Assembly: GCA_001574975.1 (NCBI GenBank)
Contig: KQ965757.1
Span: forward strand, 260,037-324,036
Length of the DNA stretch: 64,000 nucleotides
Origin: Gonapodya prolifera JEL478
Lineage: Eukaryota > Monoblepharomycota > Monoblepharidomycetes > Monoblepharidales > Gonapodyaceae
Direction: 5' to 3'
Position 1 is the first letter of the stretch; the number at the start of each line of letters is the position of its first letter. Made by a program: the position numbers and the translations under genes. Positions 33,241-44,072 of the stretch are shown piece after piece. The notes beneath the pieces are model-generated. The model was not told where the DNA came from, did no database searches, and saw nothing but the letters and a program-made list of their open reading frames with translations.

Positions 33241-35871
33241 ATGTCCGTCTCTCGTGAAGTTATTCCGTCGAACATCACACCGGCAGGGAAGAAGCTCAAG
33301 CTCTTCACTCGGTGAGTGGGACTGGGTTCAAAATTTAAATTCTGGGACCAAGGTACTGATTGATGTCGCCTATTCTCTGTTTGCTTTTGTCTGTACCGGG
33401 GGAGATTAGCAATGAAGTCGGAACCCACAACTCCGCCGAAGACTGCTGGGTCGTCATCGACTCCTACGTCGTAAGTCGCCCTCCATTTTCCACTCCCATT
33501 TCCCCCCTCACCCCCTTGCCCTTTCCTCCTTACCCACAAACCCCTCCCCCCCAGTACGACCTAACCCGCTTCGCCGACATGCACCCTGGCGGCGCTCTCA
33601 TCATCACCTCTCTGGCGGGTCGGGACGTGACGGACGAGTTCTACGGCCTTCACAGGCAGGAGGTGCTGCAGAAGTTTGGACCGAGATATGTGATTGGGCA
33701 GATTTTGAATGAGAGGGCCAAGGTTGTGGTGAGTTGAGACGCGAGCGAGGCCAAAGCGCGGAGCGCTGACCGAGGAGTCTGCCGGAGGCGAATGTCCCAC
33801 GCGGAGCGTGCATTAAGCGACGGAGTCACCAAGGTCGAGGCCTAAGTGCGAGGCGTCTGCCGGAGGCTAGCTTATACCACGAAGGGGCATCTGAATTCTT
33901 TGATTTACGTGCGGAGTTTCATAGTCAGTATTAATCAATCTTCTCGACTGCCTCTCCTCAGAACACGTACCGCAAACCCGGCGCACTCTCGGACGTTCCC
34001 TACGCCGAGCCCTACTCGGTCCGTCCCGGATTCAAGTCGCCCTACTACGACGGTGAGTCAGCCGAGTACTTTACTCCCTCTCCAACTGCTGAAGTCCAAC
34101 AACGATTTTGATTTTGATACAGAATCCCACCACCGTCTCCGCAAGTGGATGCGCACGTTTGTCGAGGAGCACATCATCCCGGACGCACTCGAGAAGGAGC
34201 AGTCCAACGAGAGGCCCAGCTTGGAGTTATGGAAGAAAATGGCGTAAGTCTCCCCACTGTCTGCTCTTCGACCAAGACGCTATGAAATAACCCGCGCATT
34301 TTCCCCCTCAAAGCGCTGAGGGACTTCACGTCGCTCGTCTCGGCCCCGGCAAGCACATCGCCCAACTCGAGAAAATGGGTCTCAAGCTTCCGTGCGGCCT
34401 GACGGCCGACACGTACACCTACTTCCACGAGGCCGTGCTCAACGAGGAGCTTTCCCGGATCGGCGCGCGCGGGTACGGTGACGGGATTGGAGGCGGCATG
34501 GTCATTGGTCTCCCGCCCGTGTTGAACTTTGGGAGCGAGAAGCTGAGGAATAGGATTATCCCGGAGGTGTTGAAGGGAGAGAAGTTTATATGTTTGGCGA
34601 TTACGGAGGCGTTTGCGGGGAGTGGTGAGTGCGGTGTTGGGATTCTGGGAATCACAATGCTGAGGGGCTGACCTTGTGAACTCTTTTCACAAGACGTCGC
34701 TGGTTTGACCACAACCGCCAAGCTCACCGACGACGGAAAGTTCTGGATCGTCAACGGTACCAAGAAGTGGTACGTATCCCACTCTCCATCTTTCCTTCCC
34801 GTCCCCAACCAAAAACTAAAAATACACTCCCACTCCCACATGCAGGATCACCAACGGCACCTTCGCCGACTACTTCTCTACCGCTTGCCGTACCGACAAG
34901 GGCCTCACCATGATCCTGATCGAGCGCTCCTTTGGCGGCGTGGAGACCAAAGTCATCAAGACGAGTTACTCGCACACGGCGGGAACCAGCTACGTCACGT
35001 TCGAGAACGTTAAAGTTCCTGTGGAGAATACGTTGGGCAAAGTGAATGATGGGCTCAAGGTTGTGTTGAGTAACTTCAACCAGTGAGTTGGTTTGTGATG
35101 TTTGGGGAAGATGTGTGGGAGGCTGATGGATGTTGTGTGTGTCAGCGAGCGATGGGTTATGTGTGTCAGCGCCAACAGGGTCGCTCGTCTTATCCTCGAA
35201 GAATGCATGGTATGTGTGCCACCTCCATTTTCATATTCGAAAAGCACTCACAGGTTCTGTCAATATAGAAATGGGCCGACCAGCGTAAGGTGTTTGGCCA
35301 GAAGCTGAACCAGCAGCCAGTCAGTGAGTATTTAAAGTGTTCGTGATATTGAAAGGGACTTTGTGTCTTATCAAACTTTCTGTGACCAGTTCGCCAGAAG
35401 TTGGCTTCCATGATGGCGAAGATCGAAGCTGACACCGCGTGGCTCGAGAGCATCACCTACCAGGTACGTTTTGGTCATCTCTTCTCAGTGGAGTGATGAG
35501 ATGTGACAAGTGTTCTCTTTTCATGAATCTCAGATGTGCAACATGACCTACGCCGAAATGAGCGAGCACCTCGCCGGACCCATCGGTCTGCTCAAGTTCA
35601 ACATCACCCGAACTGCTCATTGTACGTTTTATCCTCATCCCTTTACCTGTTACCCTTCACATTCTGACCCTCACCGTCCCTTGCAGTGGTCGCCGACGAA
35701 GCCGTCCAAATCTTTGGCGGTCGCGCCATCACCAAGACCGGCATGGGCCGTCTCATCGAGCTATACCAGCGCACGTACAAGTTCGACGCCATCCTGGGAG
35801 GCTCCGAGGAGATTCTCGCCGACTTGGGTGTCAGGCAGGCCCTCAAGAAGATGCCCGTTGAAAAGCTGTGA
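33241..35871 (+). CDS. Cytochrome b5 / acyl-CoA dehydrogenase fusion
   Basis: Thirteen exons from 33241 to 35871, all with GT-AG introns that keep the frame (for example 33241-33311, 33410-33470, 33555-33728, 33962-34052, 34123-34243, 34314-34624). Residues 20-100 are a cytochrome b5 domain with the heme ligand motif MHPGGALI and the second His in FYGLHRQEV. The acyl-CoA dehydrogenase domain follows: N-terminal helices (HHRLRKWMRTFVEEHI), FICLAITEAFAGSDVAG and FWIVNGTKKWITNGTFADY in the FAD/substrate-binding beta domain, WADQRKVFGQKLNQQPV, and QIFGGRAITKTGMGR with ILGGSEEILADLG at the C-terminus. Such fusions occur in fungi, where the b5 unit probably passes electrons from or to the flavin. 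The substrate and catalytic base are not fixed by sequence alone. Intron 3 is unusually long and holds the repeat described separately. Confidence 0.92.
33741..33868 (+). repeat. GC-rich intronic repeat, copy in cyt b5-ACAD intron 3
   Basis: Lies within intron 33729-33961 (233 nt, against 60-100 nt for most introns here), starting 12 nt after the splice donor. Diagnostic words are CTGACCGAGGA (33766-33776), GCCGGAGGCGAA (33781-33792) and GAGGCCTAAG (33837-33846), with a second GCCGGAGGC at the end. The same words in the same transcriptional sense fill an intron of the GH18 gene at 60.6-60.9 kb. No open frame and no terminal inverted repeats are visible. Confidence 0.85.
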
Positions 35872-36037
35872 TACCGCTACGATCGTCAAAACTTTTAATC
35901 CTGTATAATTGCACTGAACACGCATTACTTCACTTTGCAGTTGTATTTTAGCTTTTGTGACTGAAGTTTCTAGATATTGCACTTTACACAGTGCTGAGGT
36001 CAAGACTTATTCCCTTTGTCTTCAATCGCTCGTTTTC

Positions 36038-37167
36038 ATGTCGGCGGAACCATCAGTACCTGGATACAGCTACCCAGAAGCGTCTCAAAGTGTCGATGAT
36101 CCCACCCTGCAAGCCTACTACGCACAGTACTACGCCCAATACGCAGCTCAGGCAGACCCCTCCGCAGCTGCATCGTACGGGGCGCCTGGAACGACGCCCG
36201 CAGCGGGATCAGCGGGCGCCTACGGCTACGCGGACTACTCTGGTGGTGCTGCCGGCGGCTATGCGGCTTATGGGACGGCTGCACCTGTCCAAAACTACGG
36301 GCAGGGAGGCGAGTACGATTACGGCGCGGGATCCAGTGCAGGATATGGGTATGGAGCTCCTGCTGGGGGAGCGTTTCCTGGGTTCCCGCCGATCCCGAAG
36401 AAGGAGCTGGACCCGGTGGCGTTGGCAGAGCGGGGCGGGAAGCAGAAGAAGAAGGGGACGATTCGAGCGGCCGGTGGGGATTTGTGGGAGGATCCGACGA
36501 TGGCGGATTGGGATTCGAGTGAGTAGGGGTTCTCTTGGTTGGGGGTGGTGTCGAAGTGGTCTACGTACTGAAACCTACTCTTGGATGACTCTTCCCAAAG
36601 ATGATTTCCGAATCTTCTGCGGTGACCTTGGTAACGAAGTAAGCGACCAGGACCTGTGAGTTTCATGAACGGCGTGTCTTTCTCTTTGGTCCTTTTGCTG
36701 AGAATCGCCCAACCCCCACTCCGCGACAGCATCCGCGCCTTCACAAAGTACCCCTCGTTCCAAAAAGCAAAAGTCGTCCGAGACAAGCGCACCAACAAGT
36801 CCAAAGGGTACGGATTCGTCAGCTTCAAGGACCCCGAGGATTTCGTCCGGGCAATGAAGGAAATGCAGGGTGAGTAATACCCTCCACCACATTCGGGACG
36901 ATCTCGGGGAAGAAATCTCACGCTCAACGCATATCCTCGCTCACTCAGGTAAATACGTCGGTAACCGCCCTATTAAACTCCGCAAGTCTGCCTGGCAAGA
37001 ACGGAACGTGGACCCGAAGGCCCTCAAGAAAGCCATTCACGGAAGTGGAATCGTCAAAACCCAAGGCGGTAACTTTGCCAGTGGGTATTCTCGCCGCGTT
37101 GGAGAAGATCCTGGCCCATTATTAACTTTTCGGACGTTGTGCAGTTGTGCCCAAGAAAGCCGGCTGA
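36038..37167 (+). CDS. RRM RNA-binding protein, RBM42-like
   Basis: Exons 36038-36518, 36601-36655, 36730-36869, 36949-37080 and 37145-37167 (introns 82, 74, 79 and 64 nt) encode about 276 residues. The N-terminal half is a Tyr/Gly/Ala-rich low-complexity region with a YYAQYYAQYAAQ repeat. A Lys-rich linker (KKELDPVALAERGGKQKKK) leads to a single C-terminal RRM with RNP2 RIFCGDL and RNP1 KGYGFVSF, split by two introns, and the family-typical tail KYVGNRPIKLRKSAW. Domain order and the tail match RBM42-type proteins, which bind RNA and are linked to hnRNP K and splicing in animals. The nuclear/RNA-processing role is inferred from the family. It follows the ACAD gene in the same direction after a 166 bp spacer. 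Confidence 0.85.
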
Positions 37168-37329
37168 AACCACGAAACTGCGCTCCTCTAATATTGTGCC
37201 CCGCGACGTAGACATTCATGGATTCGGCCGCGGGCAGTCAGATCTCCCTTTCACTGTACCATTTACTTAGCTGGTGAATATACCGACCGGACTTGACCAG
37301 ATGAAACGCTTCGTGTGAACTCCCAGTAG

Positions 37330-37832
37330 CTATATAAGCAGCTTGTCCAGGCTTGACTCAGCTATAGTCTGATTGTGCACCTGAGGGTTGGTTGTAGTCG
37401 AGCCGCACGTCGATTCTCGCAGCAATTTTCTGAATATATCCAAGTGTTCACCAAATGCAACTGGACGCTTGTACTGGCACACTAGAAATTGAAATTCAGA
37501 ACATGAATGCTGCACGATATCCAAATTTTCTGTATCTGAGCTAGCTTCACTTCCTTCACGAAGCTGATCACCACACTGTTGACAAAAGTCCTCGTAGTAA
37601 TGGTGTTTATGATCGAGGCACACTAACATTCTACGATTCTCGCATTTGAAGCATCCATCTTCTTCCTCGACGGAAAGTCACAAAAGAAGTCATTATAGCA
37701 ATCTGGGTAATCGCATGTGCGGTGCGAGAGAATCCTGATTCCTGAGATAATGCCTTTTGCAAACCCTCTTGAAAACGTCTTCGCGGCCGATAACCAATAG
37801 GTCGATTTCCAACAATAATCTCGGAAGCTCAA
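37330..37832 (-). pseudogene. Frameshifted Cys-rich protein, paralogue of the 38 kb gene
   Basis: The segment 37832-37623 (FRDYCWKSTYWLS, ILSHRTCDYPDCYNDFFCDF) and the segment 37670-37330 (EEDGCFKCENRRMLVCLDHK, YYEDFCQQCGDQL) are in different frames, overlapping near 37640-37680. Joined conceptually only by alignment, they follow the neighbour at 38.0-38.5 kb: YCWK, a C-x4-C pair, D-x-C-F-x-C, [LM]-x-C-x2-H and a final C-x2-C-G-[DN]. Cys and His spacing suggests a zinc-binding treble-clef or RING-like fold, but no named domain fits. One frameshift separates the halves; it could be real decay or a base error. Function unknown. Confidence 0.5.
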
Positions 37833-38047
37833 CTCTCTAGACGATCTTCGAATCTTCTATGGTGCTCTTGGCAATACAGCAAGTGAACGTGATCAGGGGA
37901 GTGGATCCTGTTTCTCATGACAAATTACATGTATGTGACCGCAAGTACTACATGTGACTGACTCCTTCCCCCTCCAGTGCAATCCCAGAAAATCAAAGCG
38001 AAGTTTTGAATGAAAGCCACACGCTAACCTGATTATCGGAAGTCTCC

Positions 38048-38450
38048 CTAGTCACTTCCGTCCTCACTAGCTACATCATTTCCACACTCTAGACAAAGGT
38101 CTAAGTATTTGCGATGGTTGAAACACATCAATCGCCCACATCTTTCGCATTGGGAGCATCCACTTTCTTCCTTGTCACAAGAACGACAAAAGCATCCACT
38201 TCCGCAATCTGATCCCCAGCAGACACGCCGTAACATGGAAACTCCAATGTGATGCTTTATGCAAAGAACAGCCTCCTCGTTGCAGTTTGAACACTCTATG
38301 TGATTTGGATAACTTGATACAGCACAATCACAAACATCGCACACAAATTCGTCCAGGCATTTCCAGCAGTATCTGTTGGATAATTCGACGGCAGATTTGT
38401 GGTGTCGCAGGTAATTGCAACCTGATTGGGTTTGACTGCACGACTAGCGG
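38048..38450 (-). CDS. Cys/His-rich putative zinc-binding protein
   Basis: A continuous minus-strand frame from an acceptor-like TAG near 38445 to the stop at 38048 contains about 20 Cys and several His in regular pairs: YCWKCLDEFVCDVCDCAVSS, IECSNCNEEAVLCIKHH, CWGSDCGSGCFCRSC, CSQCERCGRLMCFNHRK and LCLECGND. This looks like three or four zinc-binding units in about 125 residues. A Met exists at 38344, but it would cut off the first CxxC pairs, so a 5' exon is likely missing from the model. It has a broken paralogue 200 bp away at 37.3-37.8 kb on the same strand. No catalytic residues or named family recognised; RING-like or RBR-like zinc units are possible. Confidence 0.5.
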
Positions 38451-39099
38451 CCCAAATGCAAGGCGATACGCACCACGTTTGTGAATGGAGCGGGAGCGTT
38501 ATGGATTAAATAGTTTTTGTGTCTGGGTTTGTGATTCCGTGCGGACTATGGGTTGGTTCTTTGAGTGACAAGTAGCTTTATTTGGCTTAGCTTGGCGTAT
38601 GTTTAACTGTGTGCCGGGAGACACAAGGGAGGGGAAAACACCGATTTGTGTGAACGGAGGCGAAACCCGACCACCGAAGCAACGCGGGCCAAGGACCGCT
38701 TTAAGGGCAAGTTGGGGGACTGCTCCTGCGCGTTTCTGCTGGATTGATTGCGTCTGTTGCGACCGTTGAGTTTACATTCGACTGCGTACTTTCTATCGGC
38801 GGAGTTGATCATCATATCACCCACCAAGGCACACCTGCAACATCCCCCTGAGCATTGAGTTGTCCGTGGGTCAATTGGACTTGCAACAGTGGTTGAGATC
38901 TTTTGACGGTTATCAAAAAAAAGGACTTACAGCCGGTACAATGTTGCAGCCGCATGCTATGCAAGGGGATGGCCTCAAAGTGACGTCTGGATATATGAAG
39001 TAAAGGCAGAATAGGGCTTGCATCATTTCCCTTATTTGTGTTGTAAGCACATCCCAATTGTGAGTTGAGTCCCAAGCATAAGTCGAGCACTCAGTGAAG
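38451..39099. other. Intergenic, nothing recognised
   Basis: No coding region, RNA gene or repeat that I can support. Confidence 0.3.
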
Positions 39100-39558
39100 T
39101 CAAGGAGTCAGAGAGATCGCTGTATTGTCCATAGCTGATAAAACTGTCCAATTCAACACCTCCATTCCATCAAACACCATTTCCAGAATTGCCATTGCAG
39201 CGAAGCTCCTTGACATTTCGATGTCGCATTTCAATGTGGGTGCCATCCACCGAGCAATTTGGTACATGAAGTATGAGTACTCAGCATTGTCGAAGTGATC
39301 TTTTAGCTCCAAAAAGTCCAAACGTTCCCATGAATTGTCACAATTCAGCCGATGGAGCGCGAGAATGAGGAGAAGCGGAGGATTTCGCGGACGGGAAGAA
39401 AAAATTCGATGGATTTGAGGATTCTGAGGGGGAATTCGGCAAGAGAAGTGCTTGGAAAGTTTGAAACCATGACCACAGTTGGGGTATCTGCACAGTCCAG
39501 CTCTGAACGCAAGGAGAATGATGGGCAAGGTCTTGGCTATATCAGTCAGTGACAACAA
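39100..39558 (-). pseudogene. F-box-family fragment related to the gene at 52 kb
   Basis: A 152-codon frame without a recognisable F-box. Its C-terminal half aligns with the intact F-box protein at 52043-52753: SWERLDF against IWERINF, IARWMAPT against ITRWMAPS, DIEMS against NIEMA, VFDGMEVLNWTVLSAMDN against KFDRIVVSYYTVIAAMQL. The upstream region (SSRPRNPPLLLILALHRL) occupies the place of the F-box but has lost its pattern. It is best read as a diverged or truncated copy; a missed intron upstream could restore an F-box. The two relatives are 13 kb apart on opposite strands. Confidence 0.45.
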
Positions 39559-39974
39559 TTATAAAAATGCACATAAAAATGGAATCAAGAAAGCCCTGCG
39601 CAGTGACTTTGCAAGTGAACGTCATTGGATCTAATTTGGGGTATGCCATGTTTTTGGTCTCACCCCCAAACTATTTTGCATTTTGAAACATTTAGCACAT
39701 TTTGATAATTATTCCCAACCACCAAAAACGACAAACAAGGCAGCGCAAAAGACAATGAACATATTTCTTGGCATGCCAGGTAATAGAGGAGTCCCCCTCT
39801 TCAGTTCACCGCTGCTCAAGGCCTCATTCACATCAAGAGCACCTCATTCTAGAAATGTAATAGTGCCAGTCAAACGAATATAATGCAGCTAAGATAGTAA
39901 AGGCTTTGCCCTGACCTGAAGGCTCTTGCAGAAGAAACACAGGAGGCTGTTGAACCATTCCCGCGGTGAAACAC

Positions 39975-40789
39975 ATGGCTGCCATCAAGGACTTGCGACT
40001 TATCGAGGCTGTCGAGGCCCAGAATCTCGACCTCGTGAAAAAGATGCTAGCAAGTTTGGAGCAAATCCTAATGCGGGGAAGAAAGTAACTCAAACACGCA
40101 CAATTGGGGGGACTCCCATGTCCGACACGGCAGAGTGCGAGTCGGTGTTGGCGCTAGCGATACTTATTGGTCAGACAGAGATTGCCAATGCTCTATTGCA
40201 AGCCGGTGCTGAACTGAGTCGAGTGGTGGAGTGGAAGATTCCTGCCTGCTTCAATCTCTCAAACTAGGCCAATTGGGATCGTTCGCGCTGGTACCCAATC
40301 CTGTCATGGCCCTCAGCACTTGCACTATCATTGTCTCTACTTGGTAATTCATCCAGGTCAATTGGGGATTCCGTTTCTGATTATTACGACGGGAACAAAT
40401 GGATTGACCTAGACCTCGTCAACGGCAAGTCCATCAACAAGGCTGGTGGCGAAGTAAACGTCAACACTCCAACCAAAGGTGCAGATGCACAAATCGAAGT
40501 AAACCACCAACCTCGCCTGGACATGGTTGCAACCCTCCTCAGATACGGTGGACCCCTTCTCGTCACCACAGAGCTCTATACTGCGGTGAAAAATATGAGC
40601 GACAAACATTTTCACCAAATCATGGAACATTCACTGGACGAAGGCCTGGAAGTGGCTAAGGACATTGTCCGTCCCACATCTGGCTCCAACGAGGTCGCTG
40701 ACATGCGCGCGCAGGTTGAGGCACTTAGGACAAGGATCCTTTCCGACGACGACACCTTCGCCGCCGTTGAGTCAACGAGGTTTATGTAA
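39975..40789 (+). pseudogene. Ankyrin-repeat protein pseudogene
   Basis: Begins MAAIKDLRLIEAVEAQNLDL at 39975, a typical ankyrin start. The frame slips by one base near 40045, where KFGANPNAGKKV resumes, followed by ESVLALAILIGQTEIANALL and AGAELSRVVEWKIP. A TAG at about 40267 interrupts, then NWDRSRWYPILSWPSALA and LDMVATLLRYGG continue to a C-terminus with a coiled-coil-like helix (VADMRAQVEALRTRIL). The layout (two ankyrin units, a Trp-rich middle, a third unit, a helical tail) matches a family expanded in chytrid genomes, from general knowledge. Two lesions leave most codons readable, so inactivation is recent or partly due to sequence error. Confidence 0.65.
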
Positions 40790-41226
40790 CCCAGTCCCAA
40801 TCCAGCGGATCATACCGAATGCAGGGAGCACCAAGCACAAGGAATGTTGCAGACGTGAGAGGACCAATGTGATTGAAAAAAAGTTGGAGAGTTATATGCA
40901 CACCCCCCGTAGATTAGCTGCTTGGGTACTGAATGTATTTTATTTGAGAGGAATTCGTTCACAATTCATGGCTCCAGAATTTTTTTCTAACTTTGAGGGC
41001 GGTGGGTACCGGAGTACCTCCGTCGTGAATGGGTGGTTAAGTCGTCCCACATTTCAGATAGCCATTCCAGAGCTTCCTCAGAATGTGGAGAGTGGTCGTG
41101 GATATATTAGTGATATCTACAGGTGCAATGCATCCCCATAACTAAACTTGAAAAGTGACTTTCGCACCAGGCATTCTGACCATGACTCTGCTCGTGCTAC
41201 GTGTTGCGTTTCCATGAATCATCTGC
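40790..41226. other. Intergenic, nothing recognised
   Basis: Convergent spacer between the ankyrin pseudogene and the phosphatase gene; no gene supported. Confidence 0.3.
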
Positions 41227-43175
41227 TTACAAAACTCCAGCGCTGGTACCTTTGTCCGTGAGGGATGTCGCTCCAAAGTCATTCCCACTCGGTCCACGTT
41301 CGGCGTTCTCCATTTGCACACCAGCGGATGGCGCGTTCTCCGTGGCATCAGCCGGTGTCCCGCCCGCACCATCTGCAGCCCTCACCAGCCATGCCCAAAA
41401 TCCCTCCACAAATTCCTCCTGCCTCTTTGTCTCCACGCATCTCATTCCCCTCTTTGCTCGCACCACCGCAATGGCTCGGCGACCCCGCTCCTCCGAGCTG
41501 CCACCCTTGATAACGCCCAGTCGGATCAACAGACAGCACGCGACGACGGCGGCTCGTCCGACTCCACCCCGGCAGTGGGTGAGGACGTGGTGGCCCCGTT
41601 GGAGGTGGGAGAGCATGTGAGTGAGGAGGGCGTTGAGGGATTGGTACGTGGGGGGTGCATGACCTTCTACAATAGGGTACCTGGCGGTGGCAGGCATAAC
41701 GGACGTAAGGAGGAGGATGGAGGAGCAGTGGAGGAATGTAAGTCCTTACCGAGCGACGTCTATCCCAGAGCCGTGCGCAGCTCCTCGGTATTGCTCCCAA
41801 GGCGCACCAAGCCGGGCCATCTCAGCGTTGTCAAGGAGGCTGTTCGGGGGGGCAGTCAGAAGGTGTGGTCACAGACCCCCGGCAAGCGAATGTCCGCTCT
41901 TACTCACCACACGACAAGCCCCACACCCCGCTCCTTGAGCCGGGCAAAGTCTTCACCCAGGTCTCTGCACACAGCGGCACGGCCTCGAACGGGGCCGGTA
42001 GTGAGACGGACCTTCTTGCCTGGGCAGGAGGAGAGGCATAGATTGCCTCGGCGGGGTGGGTATGACTTAGCGAGGATGGAAGTTAGTGAGGATGTTTGGG
42101 TGAGCCTGGGTAAGCTGGTGGGGTGGGTAGGTTGTGGGCGGGCGGTGGGTGGAGCAATACAGACACGACATGGTATCAAGGAGATGTTGAGGTCGGAGTG
42201 CGAGAGCGTTTTTTCAGTAGTACGTCGTGAGTCAAGATTATCGTTTTTCGACGACGGTGAGTTGGATCCGGAGGCAGCGGAGGAATCCTCGGTTGCCTGC
42301 CCCACCTCGTGCACGGACATGCGGGTGGCACCATCGTCGGCTTCTTCAGAAGTCGCGTGCGTCAGAGCGTCATCAATTGTCTTCAAAGGCGCGTTTTCGG
42401 TGCCCTCGGATGCCTCCGTGTGTGGAAAGAACATCAGCCCTTGTCCCAGCAACTCTGGTTCGGTCGAGTGGTGTTCCCACACCTCCCGCCCCCCCGGGAC
42501 GTCGCCTCCAAAATCATCCATTCGCCGCACCCCCATCGCATGCATGACTCGAGGGTCTAGCGCTCCGGGTCCCATAGCGGATACTACCAGGTCAAGCAAG
42601 TCACTGCCGTGCGCCATCACGTGCGCGTCCTCCACGCGACCACCAGGAGACGCCGCAAGGAGCTCCTCGGGGAATATCCACGAAATGTTCAAGGGGTGAG
42701 ACTGCGACGTGCGAGGGGGTGGGTGGGCGGGGTTTGGAAGGAAGTCCGAGAGGGTGGGTTGGTGAGGTCCAGCCTGGGCGGGCGCAGGCTCAGGTGAGGG
42801 CGTTCGAGATCCCTTCGGAGACACAGAGCGGGCCAACAGAGGAAGTGGAGCTGCGTGCGCAGCGGACTTATGTGGCGTGGGGTGCCGATGGGGTGGTGGG
42901 GACCGCGCGACGGTTGGGCTTGCGTTTGGGGGAGCAGTAGGCGAGCGAGAGGTGGGGGTGGACGAACTGCCAGGCATCACTGCAGTGGAGGACTGTTCCG
43001 TTTCGGATGCGTTTGCGTCGGGGGCTTTGGTGGGTTGGAATCCCGTTCCAGCATCCAGGGACGTCCCTTCCCTCGCAGTCGAAGATCCGGGCATGTCAAT
43101 GGGCGATTCTTCAAAGGCCGGTGCTTGTGTGCTCTTTGGAAGGGGATCGTCCACCGATCCCATTGCACCTGTCAT
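41227..43175 (-). CDS. CDKN3-like dual-specificity phosphatase with long disordered N-terminus
   Basis: Exons about 43175-41917, 41850-41750 and 41677-41227. The first 330 residues are Ser/Pro/Thr-rich, with a more ordered patch near residue 165 (PLNISWIFPEELLAASPGGR). The phosphatase part begins with LCLSSCPGKKVRLTTGPVRGR and DLGEDFARLKERGVGLVVC, matching the start of CDKN3/KAP enzymes (..PG...DVRR...D...L...GI). The next exon gives LLDNAEMARLG, then YPIVEGHAPPTYQSLNAL and the active site HVLTHCRGGVGRAAVVACCL, an intact HCxxGxxR. At the general-acid loop, KAP has PIADGG; here it is PIVEGH, with Glu for Asp. KAP removes a phosphate from the T-loop of CDKs; a cell-cycle role is inferred from the family. 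The N-terminal extension is not part of the animal protein. Confidence 0.75.
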
Positions 43176-44072
43176 AGACTCCGTTGTGAGAAGACAGGTT
43201 CTCGCTGAGGCAAGCAGTTGTTTCTCCGTTATGATAATCGTATCAAAAAGGAAAGAATTTCATTTCAAAAATCATAATAATATAAATGTTTCATGGTTAG
43301 ACAAGATCCCGTTCCTATTTCGCAACTCTGTGATCATCCAGGATCCAAAACTTCAACGACAAGATTTCATCTTTTTGATAAGAGATTGAGAGTTATTGTG
43401 CGACAAATAGTATTGATATGAGCAGTCACGGCAGCAACCCGTTATCAATCGCGTCCAATCGCATCGAATCGCGTCGCAGCCCTGAGTGTCCGGGAACATC
43501 AACAACCCTGACGCGTTACAAAAGACAAACGAGCGCACCAAATGGCCGTAACTTAGGGAGAGAGAACAACACAATTTTAGTAGCCCAGCGCGCGTGTTGG
43601 AAAGTAACTTCGGGCGTTGTTTAGCAATATGCCTGCAACCGCGAGTTTAGAGCTGAGCACAGATCATTGCATTCCATAAACGTATCAGCTTCAATCTAGC
43701 CGAGTAGCTGCTCGTATAGATAAACAAGTCTTGCGGCGTGATGCTATTGACTACATCTCCACCAGATCTGTAAACGTCGCATGCCAACAGGTCTGACTGC
43801 AAACCCATACTTTTACAAACCGAACACGTCATCCTTAACATTTGCCCATAGTTTGCGGTTTACTTCCAGGAATGTGTGGTTGTTTAATTTGTCTGTGTAT
43901 CTCTTGTAATTCTATCGGCGTATCTTTGTACGATCAATCGAGAAACTTCATCGTACGAACTGAACGTTTCCAACAAATGCTAGTTGTAATTGTAGACTAA
44001 GCCATGATTACAGAGTTTGAATAACAAACGCGAATGCTCTCTGTGTGAGACTTTCAATACCCAAAGAAACAT
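43176..44072. other. 900 bp intergenic region
   Basis: AT-rich. Around 43440-43480 short words of the type AATCGCGTC/AATCGCATC recur a few times, too few to call a repeat. No gene supported. Confidence 0.3.
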
